The position numbers and the translations under genes are program-made. Below are positions 30,410-38,987 of a DNA stretch of 64,000 bases, piece by piece (the stretch's first letter is position 1; every line of letters begins with the position of its first letter). A model generated the notes under the pieces. It did not search any database, was not told the origin of the DNA, and was given only the letters and a program-made list of their open reading frames with translations. Source of the DNA: Micromonospora gifhornensis (GTDB lineage Bacteria; Actinomycetota; Actinomycetes; Mycobacteriales; Micromonosporaceae); assembly GCF_016863515.1 (NCBI RefSeq), contig NZ_BOPA01000036.1, forward strand, positions 1 through 64,000, written 5' to 3'.

Positions 30410-31783
30410 CTACCTCTGAGCGCCACGCTGCGACTGGTCGCTGTCGGAGCTCTCCGCGAGGTCGACAACCGCGACATCACGCAGGAAGACCGCCCAGGCC
30501 GCGGCCGCGTCGTCGACCAGTCGCCGTTGCGCGATGTCCATCAGCCCCGTCACGCTGGTCACCACGGCAGCCAACGCTCCGTCGGACCGTCTGAACAGTG
30601 ACTGGACGAGCCGAACGATCTTCGGAGACGGGTACTCGAACCGGGTCACGACATCCACCTCGTCGCCGAGAACCAGCTCGCGCAGGTATTTGATCGATAC
30701 GTCCAGTTCCACCGGCCCGAGGCCGGCCGCTGCCAGTTCTTTGATGGACAGCCCGGCATCGGCGAGCGCCGCCCACCGGGCATGGATCGAATAATCGAGG
30801 TATTTCGAGCTGCGAACATTTCCGTTGGTGCCGATGTCGTCGGCACTAACGGTGATCGACGCGGTATGAGTCACGCCGTCATAATGTGATTGCAGATTGC
30901 GGTCGGGCGATTCGCTCGCTTGAGACACGGCGTGGCAGGTGTCTGGTCTCTGCTGTGCCGTACCGGTTATCTGTTGGCGCTGCTCGGTCTCCTGCGGCGC
31001 GCTGGAGTGCTGAAGAAGTTGGCGATACGCCAAGTGAAGTTCGGGGCCAGGGTCGACGCCGAGTTCGTCCCGGAGCTTTCGACGGAGCATGTGAAAGCGG
31101 GCGATCGCCTCCGCCTGCTGACCGACGGCAGACAGCACCATCATGAGCCTGGCTTGGAGCCGCTCGTCATAGAGGTGATGCGTCGCCATGCGCCGCAGCG
31201 GGTAAAGCATGGCGTGACCGGACCCCAGGCGCAGCGACAGGTCCACCGCGTCGATGGCATGCCCGACGCACTCCTGGTCGACGGCGCTGAAGGCGTCGAA
31301 CCGCTCCGCCAACAGGTCCGGGGCTCCTGCGCACGGGCCCCGCCACATGTCCAGGGCCTGGGAGTACGCGGTCAACGCCGCGTCCGGTCGTCCGGCGCCG
31401 ATCGCCGCGCGTGCCTCCAGTCCCAGCCTGCGGAAAGAGAGCAGATCGAGGTTCTTCTCGTCCACGTGGATGCGGTATCCGGATGCGTCGGAACAGAGCC
31501 ACCGCCCCCGCACCCGAGGCCCGATGTGCGGCTCGAAGAGGCGACGCAGGTTACCCACATAGCGATGGACGATGTTGACAGCGCTCGCCGGCGGCTGGCT
31601 GCCCCACAGCATCGAGATCACGTCCGCGGTGCCGACGGGCTCACCTCCACGAGCAAGCAGCAGAGCCAGGATCAACCGCTGCTGACGGGGGCCCAGGTCA
31701 AGTTCCTGGCCGTTGCGCCGCACCCGGATGGGGCCGAGGACCTCGAACAGCAAGGGCGGGGACCTGTCAGCGTCGTTAATCAC
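30410..31783 (-). CDS. SARP (BTAD) regulator fused to a catalytically dead hotdog thioesterase domain
   Basis: A 457-residue fusion. Residues 10-105 are an OmpR/PhoB-type winged helix with LLFEVLGPIRVRRNGQELDL; residues 105-255 are a BTAD domain (ATHHLYDERLQARLMMVLSAVGQQAEAIARFHMLRRKLRDELGVDPGPEL), the usual SARP activator pair. After a polar linker (255-305) a FadM-like hotdog domain runs to the end. It is a close paralogue of the stand-alone thioesterase at 33102, but the catalytic Asp is Gly318 and the conserved His is Asn322 (DIGTNGN against DIDANGH). So it is a probable acyl-ligand sensor instead of an enzyme. GTG 31783 is chosen because AAAGG lies 7 bases upstream. No stop lies between the two parts. 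Confidence 0.85.
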   Translation of the reverse strand: MINDADRSPPLLFEVLGPIRVRRNGQELDLGPRQQRLILALLLARGGEPVGTADVISMLWGSQPPASAVNIVHRYVGNLRRLFEPHIGPRVRGRWLCSDASGYRIHVDEKNLDLLSFRRLGLEARAAIGAGRPDAALTAYSQALDMWRGPCAGAPDLLAERFDAFSAVDQECVGHAIDAVDLSLRLGSGHAMLYPLRRMATHHLYDERLQARLMMVLSAVGQQAEAIARFHMLRRKLRDELGVDPGPELHLAYRQLLQHSSAPQETEQRQQITGTAQQRPDTCHAVSQASESPDRNLQSHYDGVTHTASITVSADDIGTNGNVRSSKYLDYSIHARWAALADAGLSIKELAAAGLGPVELDVSIKYLRELVLGDEVDVVTRFEYPSPKIVRLVQSLFRRSDGALAAVVTSVTGLMDIAQRRLVDDAAAAWAVFLRDVAVVDLAESSDSDQSQRGAQR

Positions 31784-32055
31784 GGATACACCTTTCTGCC
31801 GTGGATCCTGCACATATGTCAGGATCGTCTGATCGGCTGCGACCTGCCCGCGGCATCGTCTTCGTTCCCGTTCCGGGGCCGGTCCATCTCGTCGTTCCTG
31901 ACCGATGCGCGTGCGTCTCGTCGGGTGCACCTGACGCTCCAGGCACAAGTCGTCGCTGTGCTTGTCGAAGTCGGCAACGCGCTGGTCGAGGTAACCCTGA
32001 CCCACCGACTTCGGCTGTGACGGTCGTCGCGTGCCGCTGGCCGACCAGGGACTTC

Positions 32056-32078
32056 GACACCGGCCCTAGACCGGTGTC
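32056..32078. terminator. GC-rich hairpin over the MBL gene stop codon
   Basis: GACACCGG (32056-32063) and CCGGTGTC (32071-32078) form an 8-bp stem around a 7-base loop that includes the stop codon of the MBL gene (TAG read on the minus strand). There is no clear T-tract, so termination is only possible, not certain. Confidence 0.35.
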
Positions 32079-32641
32079 GCCGTGCCGGGGGTGAAGGGCG
32101 CTCCGTGCCCCGGCACGATGAGTCGTGGTTCCAGTGCGAGCACCCTTTCCCGTGACCGGCGCAGCACGTCGCGGTCGGCGGCAAACGGATCGTCCGCGGG
32201 TCCGGCATCCGACCACCACAGATGCGTGCACGCCACCAGACCGTCCCCGGTTTCCACGAAAGTCGTGACGTCCTGCGTGGTATGTCCGGGTGTCCGCACC
32301 ATTCGTACCGAAGGAGCGAGCCGGCTGTGGCCGGACTTCTCGTCGAACTGGCGGGGCACCCACAGATCCCGGTGATAGGTGGCCTGGAAGTCGTGGACAC
32401 GGGCGTTCGGGAACAGCGCCGCGTTGATGGTGTGGTCCGGATGGTGGTGACTGAACAGGACATCCGTCACGTCGTCGGCGTCCAGCCCTTCGTCGACGAG
32501 CGGATCGAGTATCAGGGCCCGGTCGGCCACCATGCCCGGATCGATCACAGCGATGAAATCCCCGTCACGCACCAGCACGACGGTCCCCGCGACCCTTTCA
32601 CCCGCGTAACCGACAGACAGAACTTTCAGTTCAGCGCTCAC
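32066..32641 (-). CDS. MBL-fold metallo-hydrolase
   Basis: A 191-residue metallo-beta-lactamase-fold protein. The zinc-binding motif is FSHHHPDHT, with further ligands in VRTPGHTTQD and LIVPGHGAP. Small MBL proteins of this kind are often thioester or ester hydrolases (MBLAC1-like). ATG 32641 is the only supported start. It is divergent from the thioesterase at 33102 and lies upstream of the SARP fusion on the same strand. Confidence 0.85.
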   Translation of the reverse strand: MSAELKVLSVGYAGERVAGTVVLVRDGDFIAVIDPGMVADRALILDPLVDEGLDADDVTDVLFSHHHPDHTINAALFPNARVHDFQATYHRDLWVPRQFDEKSGHSRLAPSVRMVRTPGHTTQDVTTFVETGDGLVACTHLWWSDAGPADDPFAADRDVLRRSRERVLALEPRLIVPGHGAPFTPGTATPV

Positions 32642-33101
32642 AGCAGATCCTTCACTCGATGCCGGCCGATGGTTTCGGCGGACAGGGCTGTCATGGCGGT
32701 GCCGCTTCGCCGGGGTGTGCGGACGACGAGTCCCGCCCGACGCGCTCCCACCGATGCGTCCTGGTAGCCCACCTTCTCACTGGCGTTCGACCCCTGAATC
32801 AGTCATTCATCTCTGTGGCGGAAGGCGTCCCGGCACCGGCTCCACAGAGGTACGGGACCGGTCCGACTCTGCCCACCATGCCGGTGCCGTCGATTGCCGC
32901 ACATCATCACCTCACCGGTCCTGGCGCGGACCGAGAAGATAGGTCATTCAACTGATGCACCTCTGTCGCGCGGCTCGAGGCCCTGGTCGACGGAGCGTGT
33001 CGACGCCACAAGGTCGGCCAGGGCGGCCACTGAACCCAGACGCCTCCCACGCGTTGGTACAGGTCAGAGGACACCTCAATACCCCTGACGACGGAGACAC
33101 A
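32642..33101. other. 460-bp divergent intergenic region between MBL and thioesterase genes
   Basis: No gene is supported here. It holds an inverted repeat TGAATCAGTCATTCA (32795-32809) and a further GTCATTCA copy near 32943-32950, giving direct repeats of GTCATTCA. These are candidates for sites bound by the SARP or a sigma factor; the spacing is not the usual 11-bp SARP periodicity. The last bases carry GGAGACACA, the ribosome site of the thioesterase gene. Confidence 0.45.
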
Positions 33102-33554
33102 ATGCCGCACTCGACACACATCATCATCCGTAGCGACGACATCGATGCGAACGGTCACGTGCAGAGCGCCCGATACCTCAACTACGCCCAACACGCCCGC
33201 TGGATCGCAGTCGCGCAGGCAGGGCTTTCGGTCAGGAAACTTTCCGGAGCGGGCTTCAGCCCGGTGGAACTGAACGTCTCCATCACTTACCTCCGCGAGC
33301 TCGTGCTCGGCGACGAAATCGATGTCGAATCGCGGTTCGAATTCCCGTCGTCGAAGACCATCAAGGTAATTCAATCAATCGCCCGACGCTCCGACGGCGC
33401 CGTGGCTGCCGAGGTGACCAGCCTGACCGGTTTGATGGATCTCAGCGAACGCAAGCTCGTCGACAATGCTGCTGCCGTCTGGCGCAGCTTTCTCCGCCAG
33501 CCGTCCGTCGTCGACCTTCCGCCCCTCGATGAAGAGTTGACCTCGGCGGGGTGA
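33102..33554 (+). CDS. FadM/4HBT-like hotdog acyl-CoA thioesterase
   Basis: A 150-residue hotdog-fold protein. The active-site motif SDDIDANGHVQSARYLNY has the catalytic Asp15 and His19, followed by HARWIAVAQAGLS and YLRELVLGDEIDVESRFEFPSSKTIKVIQS. Related enzymes cleave acyl-CoA or acyl-carrier thioesters. It is roughly 55-60% identical by eye to the C-terminal domain of the SARP fusion at 30410, which makes it a likely active partner of that sensor. ATG 33102 follows GGAGACACA. Confidence 0.85.
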   Translation: MPHSTHIIIRSDDIDANGHVQSARYLNYAQHARWIAVAQAGLSVRKLSGAGFSPVELNVSITYLRELVLGDEIDVESRFEFPSSKTIKVIQSIARRSDGAVAAEVTSLTGLMDLSERKLVDNAAAVWRSFLRQPSVVDLPPLDEELTSAG

Positions 33555-34392
33555 CATTGGCGCGTCCTGATCTCGGTCGTCGCCGATGGACGATCCTTCG
33601 CACTCCAACCAGCGACACGCGGCATGGCAGCCGTTTATTCGGACCGGCCGCCCATGCCGAACGCATTCCGAACTACACCGCCTCCACGCCATACTTGTGG
33701 AACAGGCCCAACATGCGCTCGTCAAAACGTCCCGGGCGCCAAGTGTCGACCTGCATACGTGGCGAACCATACGCGGAATGTGAACGATATCGCCGGTAGT
33801 CCCCTCCACACGGCGGCACACTCGCCTCCACGATACCGATGGAGCCGCCGGTCCGGGTTCTTGAAGACGCAGTGTGTAGAGGTCGCCGGAAAATCACCTG
33901 GGAATGCCCCCGCCAGCCGCCACGTGCAGACCACCGGTCTGTACATCGATCGCGGGAATGGAAATGCTCACGAGCCCCCCTAGCAAAGAACCGTTCACCG
34001 CATGCGACTGCGGTGAACTTGCTCCAAGCAGCGTAGTGGCGGGGCGGGTCGGCGACCAGATTTCACGAATGTTGATCGTCGTGAGAAGTTACACCGCTCA
34101 GGCGGTGAACCTACTACCGCCGCTATCCGTTCAAGCACGAACCGGCCGCACCGACAAACCAGCCCAGGAAACGGTACCGTCGGTGACGGTGACATCTCCT
34201 CCGGTATTCAGCCGACACCCCGGTCACGAACTTGACCGCGAGTACGTCAAGCAGTATCGATGCGACGGCCGCGATGTGACGCAGGTCATACATTTCGCAG
34301 CGCGCGACGTCGAACCCGGCAGCCCCGCAATTCGTCACCGGGGGTAGGGGGCATAGTCCCATTGCCACCAGTGACGAGCGGAGCAGATCATC
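33555..34392. other. 838-bp region without a convincing gene
   Basis: Codon bias does not support an intact gene on either strand, and base composition is lower in GC than the flanks. The only recognisable trace is a NIPSNAP-like fragment at 33673-33756 on the minus strand. The region separates the metabolic island from the secretion locus and may mark an insertion or deletion junction. Confidence 0.6.
33673..33756 (-). pseudogene. Short NIPSNAP-like remnant
   Basis: A 27-residue stretch, MQVDTWRPGRFDERMLGLF then HKYGVEAV before a stop, resembles the N-terminal part of NIPSNAP proteins (aromatic-x-x-PGRxDE pattern followed by F-x-K-Y-G). The rest of the domain is missing. A short chance match cannot be excluded. 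Confidence 0.2.
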
Positions 34393-35421
34393 GTGACCGA
34401 GGGTGCCGGCGACCTGATGCTGGCGTTACACGAACTGTTGCTTCGCATGGCGGGTCAGGTACCGGACGCGGCCCTCACCACCGCGCGCGATCACCTCGCC
34501 GAGCAACGGCTTGCCGAGGCGGCCGGTGCGGTCGTGACCACCGGTGTCGATCATCAAATACCGATAACCGAGACCGACCTCCAGTTGTTGGCCGCGCTCG
34601 TGCCCGGTGGACGGACCGCCGAGTGGCCCGTTGTCGTCTCGCCCGAGTCCATCACGCTGCCACCGGATCTCGAGTTCGCACCGACGATTGCCGATTCGGC
34701 AGGCAACACCCCGCTGCTGCTCGATCTGACCGCAGATGCGGACCCATTGGACTCAGCGGATCAGGCTGCCGTCGCCGCTGCGCGCGGAGTCCCTGGCGGG
34801 GATGCCCTCTGGCGGGCCTGGCGTCGGGAGCCTACAGCTCAGGATCGACCGGTCCGGGTCTATCTGCTGCTGGTCGCGGCCGACCCCCACGACCTACCGG
34901 CCGCCTGTGCGCAGGTGCAGCGCGCCCTCGCCGACAGTGGAGTGGAGCATCCTCAGGTGGAGGCTTTTCACCACCGGTCGGTCCTACCCCGCTATCACCA
35001 ACTGGCCCGTAGCTGCTCGGCGCTGCTCTGGGCCGCGGCCGATGCCCATCCGGTCTCAGTCGCCCGCGTCTACGACGCCTACCATCCCGCGACCGGCGGG
35101 CAGTTCTCGGCCGACCGTCCGGCGCTCTCCGACGGCGAGGAGATGCAGCGCGTGCTGGACTACCTGGACGGCGGCACCATATTGCTCCACACCGAAGCGC
35201 GTGAGAGCGACCCCTTCGACGAGGGCGCAGGTTTGGTGGTGCCGTTGAGCTTCCGCACCGACGGGTGGTGGATCTGGACCGACGCGGTCGGGTACTTCCT
35301 GCGTACCTATGCATTGAGCCCAGACGACGAGTTGCTAGCGCACATCCGCGTGCGCGGTTATCTGCTCCCCGAGTCAGACCCGGTCGCCGAACACCGCGCC
35401 CTGGCCCGCCTGCTGTCCTGA
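34393..35421 (+). CDS. Hypothetical protein at the border of the T7SS locus
   Basis: A 342-residue soluble protein of unrecognised family. Its N-terminus is helical (LMLALHELLLRMAGQVPDAALTTARDHLAEQRLAEAAGAVV), the middle is Asp/Ala rich with LLVAADPHDLPAACAQVQRALADSG, and the C-terminal part has many Trp/Tyr (GWWIWTDAVGYFLRTYAL). The C-terminal segment recalls proteins that accompany actinobacterial T7SS toxins, which is suggestive only. Start is GTG 34393. It converges with the YbaB-like gene and overlaps it by 48 bp. Confidence 0.65.
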   Translation: MTEGAGDLMLALHELLLRMAGQVPDAALTTARDHLAEQRLAEAAGAVVTTGVDHQIPITETDLQLLAALVPGGRTAEWPVVVSPESITLPPDLEFAPTIADSAGNTPLLLDLTADADPLDSADQAAVAAARGVPGGDALWRAWRREPTAQDRPVRVYLLLVAADPHDLPAACAQVQRALADSGVEHPQVEAFHHRSVLPRYHQLARSCSALLWAAADAHPVSVARVYDAYHPATGGQFSADRPALSDGEEMQRVLDYLDGGTILLHTEARESDPFDEGAGLVVPLSFRTDGWWIWTDAVGYFLRTYALSPDDELLAHIRVRGYLLPESDPVAEHRALARLLS

Positions 35422-35703
35422 GTCCCCGGGCGGGGACGAATTCTCGGCCGCCATCGCCACGAGGACGTCGGTGACCAGCCGGCGGCCGGATTCGAACGCG
35501 GCGCGTAGCGCCTCCGCGACGGCCGTCTCCAGGGGCGCCACCTCGTCGAGGTGCAGCACACGCGGGTCGACGCGGACGGCGCGGACGTTGCCGAGTCCGC
35601 CCACCACGATGGTGACCATGCCGTCGGCGGAGCGGCCGGTGGCGGTAGCGGCAGCCAGCCGCTTCTCGATCTCTGCCGTGTTCGGATCGAGTGCAGGTTG
35701 CAT
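35374..35703 (-). CDS. YbaB/EbfC-like protein, last gene of the T7SS operon
   Basis: A 109-residue protein with the pattern MVTIVVGGLGNVRAVRVDPRVLH preceded by a helix EIEKRLAAATATGRSADG, like YbaB/EbfC nucleoid-associated proteins. Such genes accompany WXG100 loci in actinomycetes. ATG 35703 follows GGAGCACG. A second YbaB-like protein is at 53047 across the locus. Confidence 0.75.
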   Translation of the reverse strand: MQPALDPNTAEIEKRLAAATATGRSADGMVTIVVGGLGNVRAVRVDPRVLHLDEVAPLETAVAEALRAAFESGRRLVTDVLVAMAAENSSPPGDSGQQAGQGAVFGDRV

Positions 35704-35723
35704 TTCGTGCTCCTTACTTCTGC

Positions 35724-38700
35724 TCAGCCGACTGCCGACAGGCCACCGAACGTCGACACCGGGGCGGTTCCGGTGAGGTCGGCGAGGGCCAGCGTCCGCG
35801 ATGCGGCCGTACGGGTCAGGGCGTGTGAGAACCGGTGGGCCGCGTGGACCGTCTGCTCGGGCAGGTTCGCGGCCAGCTCGACGATGGCGGCCCGCACGTC
35901 GTCGGGGACGATGTGCCCGCGACGCAGCAGGTGCCGCACCGCGATCTCGCCGAGCTCCGGTGCGGAGTAGGCCGGTACGGTCCATTCCCGACCGAATGTC
36001 TCCGCGATGCCCGGCATCGAGGCACGCAACACGGCCAGCTCGGTGGGCTCGCCGACCAGGACGACGACGGGCCCGCTCGGATCGGCCCGGACCTGCTCGA
36101 CGAGCGCGCCGAGCACCTCAATGGCCTGATCCTCGCCCGTGACCTCGACGATCAGGACTCCACCGGCCGCCTCCTGCAGCGCCGTGTGAATCAGGTCGTC
36201 GGCCTGCCCGGCCCACTGCGGCGCGAGCTGCTCCCGGGTGGACATGCGTACCTGCTGACCGATCGGAACCAGGTTCAGTTCCGACAGGAGCATCGCGTAC
36301 AGCCGGGCGAACTCGCGTCGCCCGGTGCCGGGCTGTCCGGCGATGACGATGTTTGCGGACCGGCCGTACGCCCGTCGGCGGGCGTGCAGTCCACCCAGTT
36401 CCATCACGGTCTGTCCGAGTGCCTCGCGGACGGACGACGCACCGACCAGGGTGGCGACGCGCGCCCAGGTGCGAGAGGCCGCCACGGCTTCGCGCGGGTT
36501 GGTGGCCACGTCCGGCTGTGTCGTCTGCTCCACCGGCAGCTCCGCGAGGGATGCCAGCTCCGGCGCGATGTCGGCGGCAGTGAGCCGGTTAAGGTGGGTC
36601 TCCGTGGACGGCGGCTCGGCGGCGAGGCGAGAGGCCTGGTTGTTGATCATCGCTTCGAAGAGTTTGCGGGCCACCCGGCCGTTGCCGAACGTCGCGTTCT
36701 TCGGGATGCGCGCGAAGTACGTCGTGAGTGCCCGCACCGCGTCGTCGGTCAGCTCGTAGTAGTGCTTCCCGCAGAGGTTCGAGGTGATGGTGACCAGTTC
36801 GTCGACGGAATAGTTCGGAAACTCGACGGTGCGCGTGAAGCGGGACGCCAGACCGGGGTTGGAGGCAAGGAACTGCTCCATCAGCTCCGAGTAACCGGCG
36901 ACGATGACCACCAGTTCGTCCCGATGGTCCTCCATCATCTTCATCAGCGCGTCGATGGCCTCCTGGCCGAAGTCCGGACCGGAGCCGCCGGAGCCGGCCG
37001 AGAGGGTGTACGCCTCATCGATGAACAGCACACCCCCGAGGGCCTTGGTGACCAGTTCGGTCGTCTTGATCGCGGTCGATCCGATGTACTGCCCCACCAG
37101 ATCGGCGCGCGCCGCCTCGACCATGTGCCCCTTCGACAGGATGCCGAGCTCGGCGAGGACCGAGCCGTACAGGCGGGCGACCGTAGTCTTACCGGTGCCC
37201 GGTGGCCCGGCGAAGACCAGGTGCCGGCTCATCGGCGGCATCGGCAGACCCCGCTGCTGCCGCACCTGCGCCATCTTCATCAGGTTGATCAGCGCGGTGA
37301 CCTCTTTCTTGACGTCCCGCAGCCCGATCAGCGCATTGAGTTCCCCCAGTGGACCGCTCAGCTCCTCGGATCCCTGGTCGTCCGGCGGCTGCGCCTCGGT
37401 GTCGTGCCGGACGGCCTGATCCGGCACCGGGCCGTCCGGCTGGGCGCCGCTGCTCAGCGACTTCACCGTCAGCTGGGATCCCTCCGCCCGGCGCAGGTCG
37501 TCCTTGCCGCTGTTACGGACGACCGATCGCACCAGTGACACCGGCTCGGTGGTCTCCACGTTGAATCCGGTGACGGCGCTGTCGAGGACCTCGCAGTCGG
37601 TGAAGTCACCGCGACCACCGCTGGTCAACCGGACACCGTCGCCGCCGGCCCGCCGCACCCGCAGCCGGGTCGCGGTGACCGTGGCCCCCTGCTGCACCAG
37701 CAGCGCATCCCGCACCGCCTCGCGGATCTCGGTGTCGGTCACGTCCAACGTGGCGTCGTCCACCCGTAGGCCCGCGCCCGTCAGTACCGCCGACCGCAGG
37801 TCCAGGTGGGAGCTGCCGGTAGCGGTCAGCGCGTCCGGACCGGTGGCGGTCACCCGCACGTCGCGCAGCACGGCCCGGGACCCGTCCACCAGCGTCAGCA
37901 CTGGCGCGGCCACACCATCCAGGACCAGGTCGGCACCGTCGACGCTGGCTCCGTCGCGCACCGCGATGCCGCCCGTCGAATCTGCCCGTAGGCCCCGCAG
38001 CGTCACCGCGCTCTCCCCGGCCACGATGGCGACGTGCTCGCTCGTGCCGCGTACCGCCAGGCCGTGCAGGTGCGGGCTGGCGTTCTCGGCGTGTACGCCG
38101 ACCAGGGTGTCGGTGACGGTGCACTCGGTGAACTCCGGCCGCGCCCGGCCGCCGACGTGGATCGCGGTGTGACCGACACTGCTGAACGTGCAGCGGGCGA
38201 AGCGAGGGGCGGCACCGTCGGTGATGTGCGCCGACTGCACCGCGGCGCCACTGAAGGTGGAATCGCTTATCGTCACGTCGATCTCGCCACGGAGGAACAG
38301 GTCCACGTTGGCGCTGTCGGTGACGGTCAGGTGCCGGACCTGGGCGACGGCACGTTGCTCGACGACGATCGCCGGTTTGGCCGCGGCGACCACCTCGCAC
38401 TGCTCCATGACGAGCCGGGCTTCGCCGTTGGCACACACCCCGTTCGCCTTGGCGCCCCGGACCACGCAGCGCCGCAGGGTCAGGGACCCGTGCTCGCTGA
38501 CCACCACACCGGAGGTACCGACGTCGTGCACCAGGGTGTCCTCGACGGTGCTGGCGCCTGGCGAGATCACCACGATCCCGGCGCCCGACGGGGCTCGGAC
38601 GTCGCAGCCGCGCAGGGCCAGGGTGCCGTCAATCCGGGCGAGCAGGGCAGTCCACGCCGCGCCGGCGACCCGGCAGTCGTCGAGCGCCACCTCGCCGGCG

Positions 38701-38987
38701 TAGACGTCCAGGGCGGCCAACTGCGGATCGTCACTGACCAGCGTCACGCCCCGCAACTGGGCGCCTCCGCCGCGTACGACCAGCACGCTGCCCTCTTCGA
38801 CGTGCACCTCGACCGGGCCGCCCGGACCCGCGCTGATCGTCACCCGCTTGTCGAGCACCAGCGGTTCCGCGTACCGCCCGGGGTGCACGATGATCGTCGC
38901 GTCCGGTTCGGCCCGGGCGACGGCGGCACCGATCGTCGCGAAACCGCCCGGCTGTGCCCCACCCACCGTCAGCACCTGTCGGCTCAT
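35724..38987 (-). CDS. eccA: EccA-like AAA+ ATPase fused to a beta-helix domain
   Basis: A 1,087-residue protein. Residues 1-460 are a right-handed parallel beta-helix of about 22-residue coils (for example VTISAGPGGPVEVHVEEGSVLVV, DVTISDSTFSGAAVQSAHITDGAAPRF). After a charged linker comes a CbxX/CfqX-type AAA+ domain, the type found in EccA, with Walker A GPPGTGKTT (Lys600), FIDEAYTLSAG and sensor regions. A second, weaker AAA-like domain follows with GQPGTGRREF, where Arg890 replaces the Walker lysine, and VLIVEV in place of Walker B. The protein should bind substrates and act at the T7SS entry point. ATG overlaps the upstream stop (ATGA). Confidence 0.85.
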   Translation of the reverse strand: MSRQVLTVGGAQPGGFATIGAAVARAEPDATIIVHPGRYAEPLVLDKRVTISAGPGGPVEVHVEEGSVLVVRGGGAQLRGVTLVSDDPQLAALDVYAGEVALDDCRVAGAAWTALLARIDGTLALRGCDVRAPSGAGIVVISPGASTVEDTLVHDVGTSGVVVSEHGSLTLRRCVVRGAKANGVCANGEARLVMEQCEVVAAAKPAIVVEQRAVAQVRHLTVTDSANVDLFLRGEIDVTISDSTFSGAAVQSAHITDGAAPRFARCTFSSVGHTAIHVGGRARPEFTECTVTDTLVGVHAENASPHLHGLAVRGTSEHVAIVAGESAVTLRGLRADSTGGIAVRDGASVDGADLVLDGVAAPVLTLVDGSRAVLRDVRVTATGPDALTATGSSHLDLRSAVLTGAGLRVDDATLDVTDTEIREAVRDALLVQQGATVTATRLRVRRAGGDGVRLTSGGRGDFTDCEVLDSAVTGFNVETTEPVSLVRSVVRNSGKDDLRRAEGSQLTVKSLSSGAQPDGPVPDQAVRHDTEAQPPDDQGSEELSGPLGELNALIGLRDVKKEVTALINLMKMAQVRQQRGLPMPPMSRHLVFAGPPGTGKTTVARLYGSVLAELGILSKGHMVEAARADLVGQYIGSTAIKTTELVTKALGGVLFIDEAYTLSAGSGGSGPDFGQEAIDALMKMMEDHRDELVVIVAGYSELMEQFLASNPGLASRFTRTVEFPNYSVDELVTITSNLCGKHYYELTDDAVRALTTYFARIPKNATFGNGRVARKLFEAMINNQASRLAAEPPSTETHLNRLTAADIAPELASLAELPVEQTTQPDVATNPREAVAASRTWARVATLVGASSVREALGQTVMELGGLHARRRAYGRSANIVIAGQPGTGRREFARLYAMLLSELNLVPIGQQVRMSTREQLAPQWAGQADDLIHTALQEAAGGVLIVEVTGEDQAIEVLGALVEQVRADPSGPVVVLVGEPTELAVLRASMPGIAETFGREWTVPAYSAPELGEIAVRHLLRRGHIVPDDVRAAIVELAANLPEQTVHAAHRFSHALTRTAASRTLALADLTGTAPVSTFGGLSAVG

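Noticed and set aside
31784..32065. Upstream in-frame extension of the SARP gene to 32005
   Set aside because: The added 74 residues have no family similarity, and GTG 31783 has a proper ribosome site and begins the normal SARP N-terminus.
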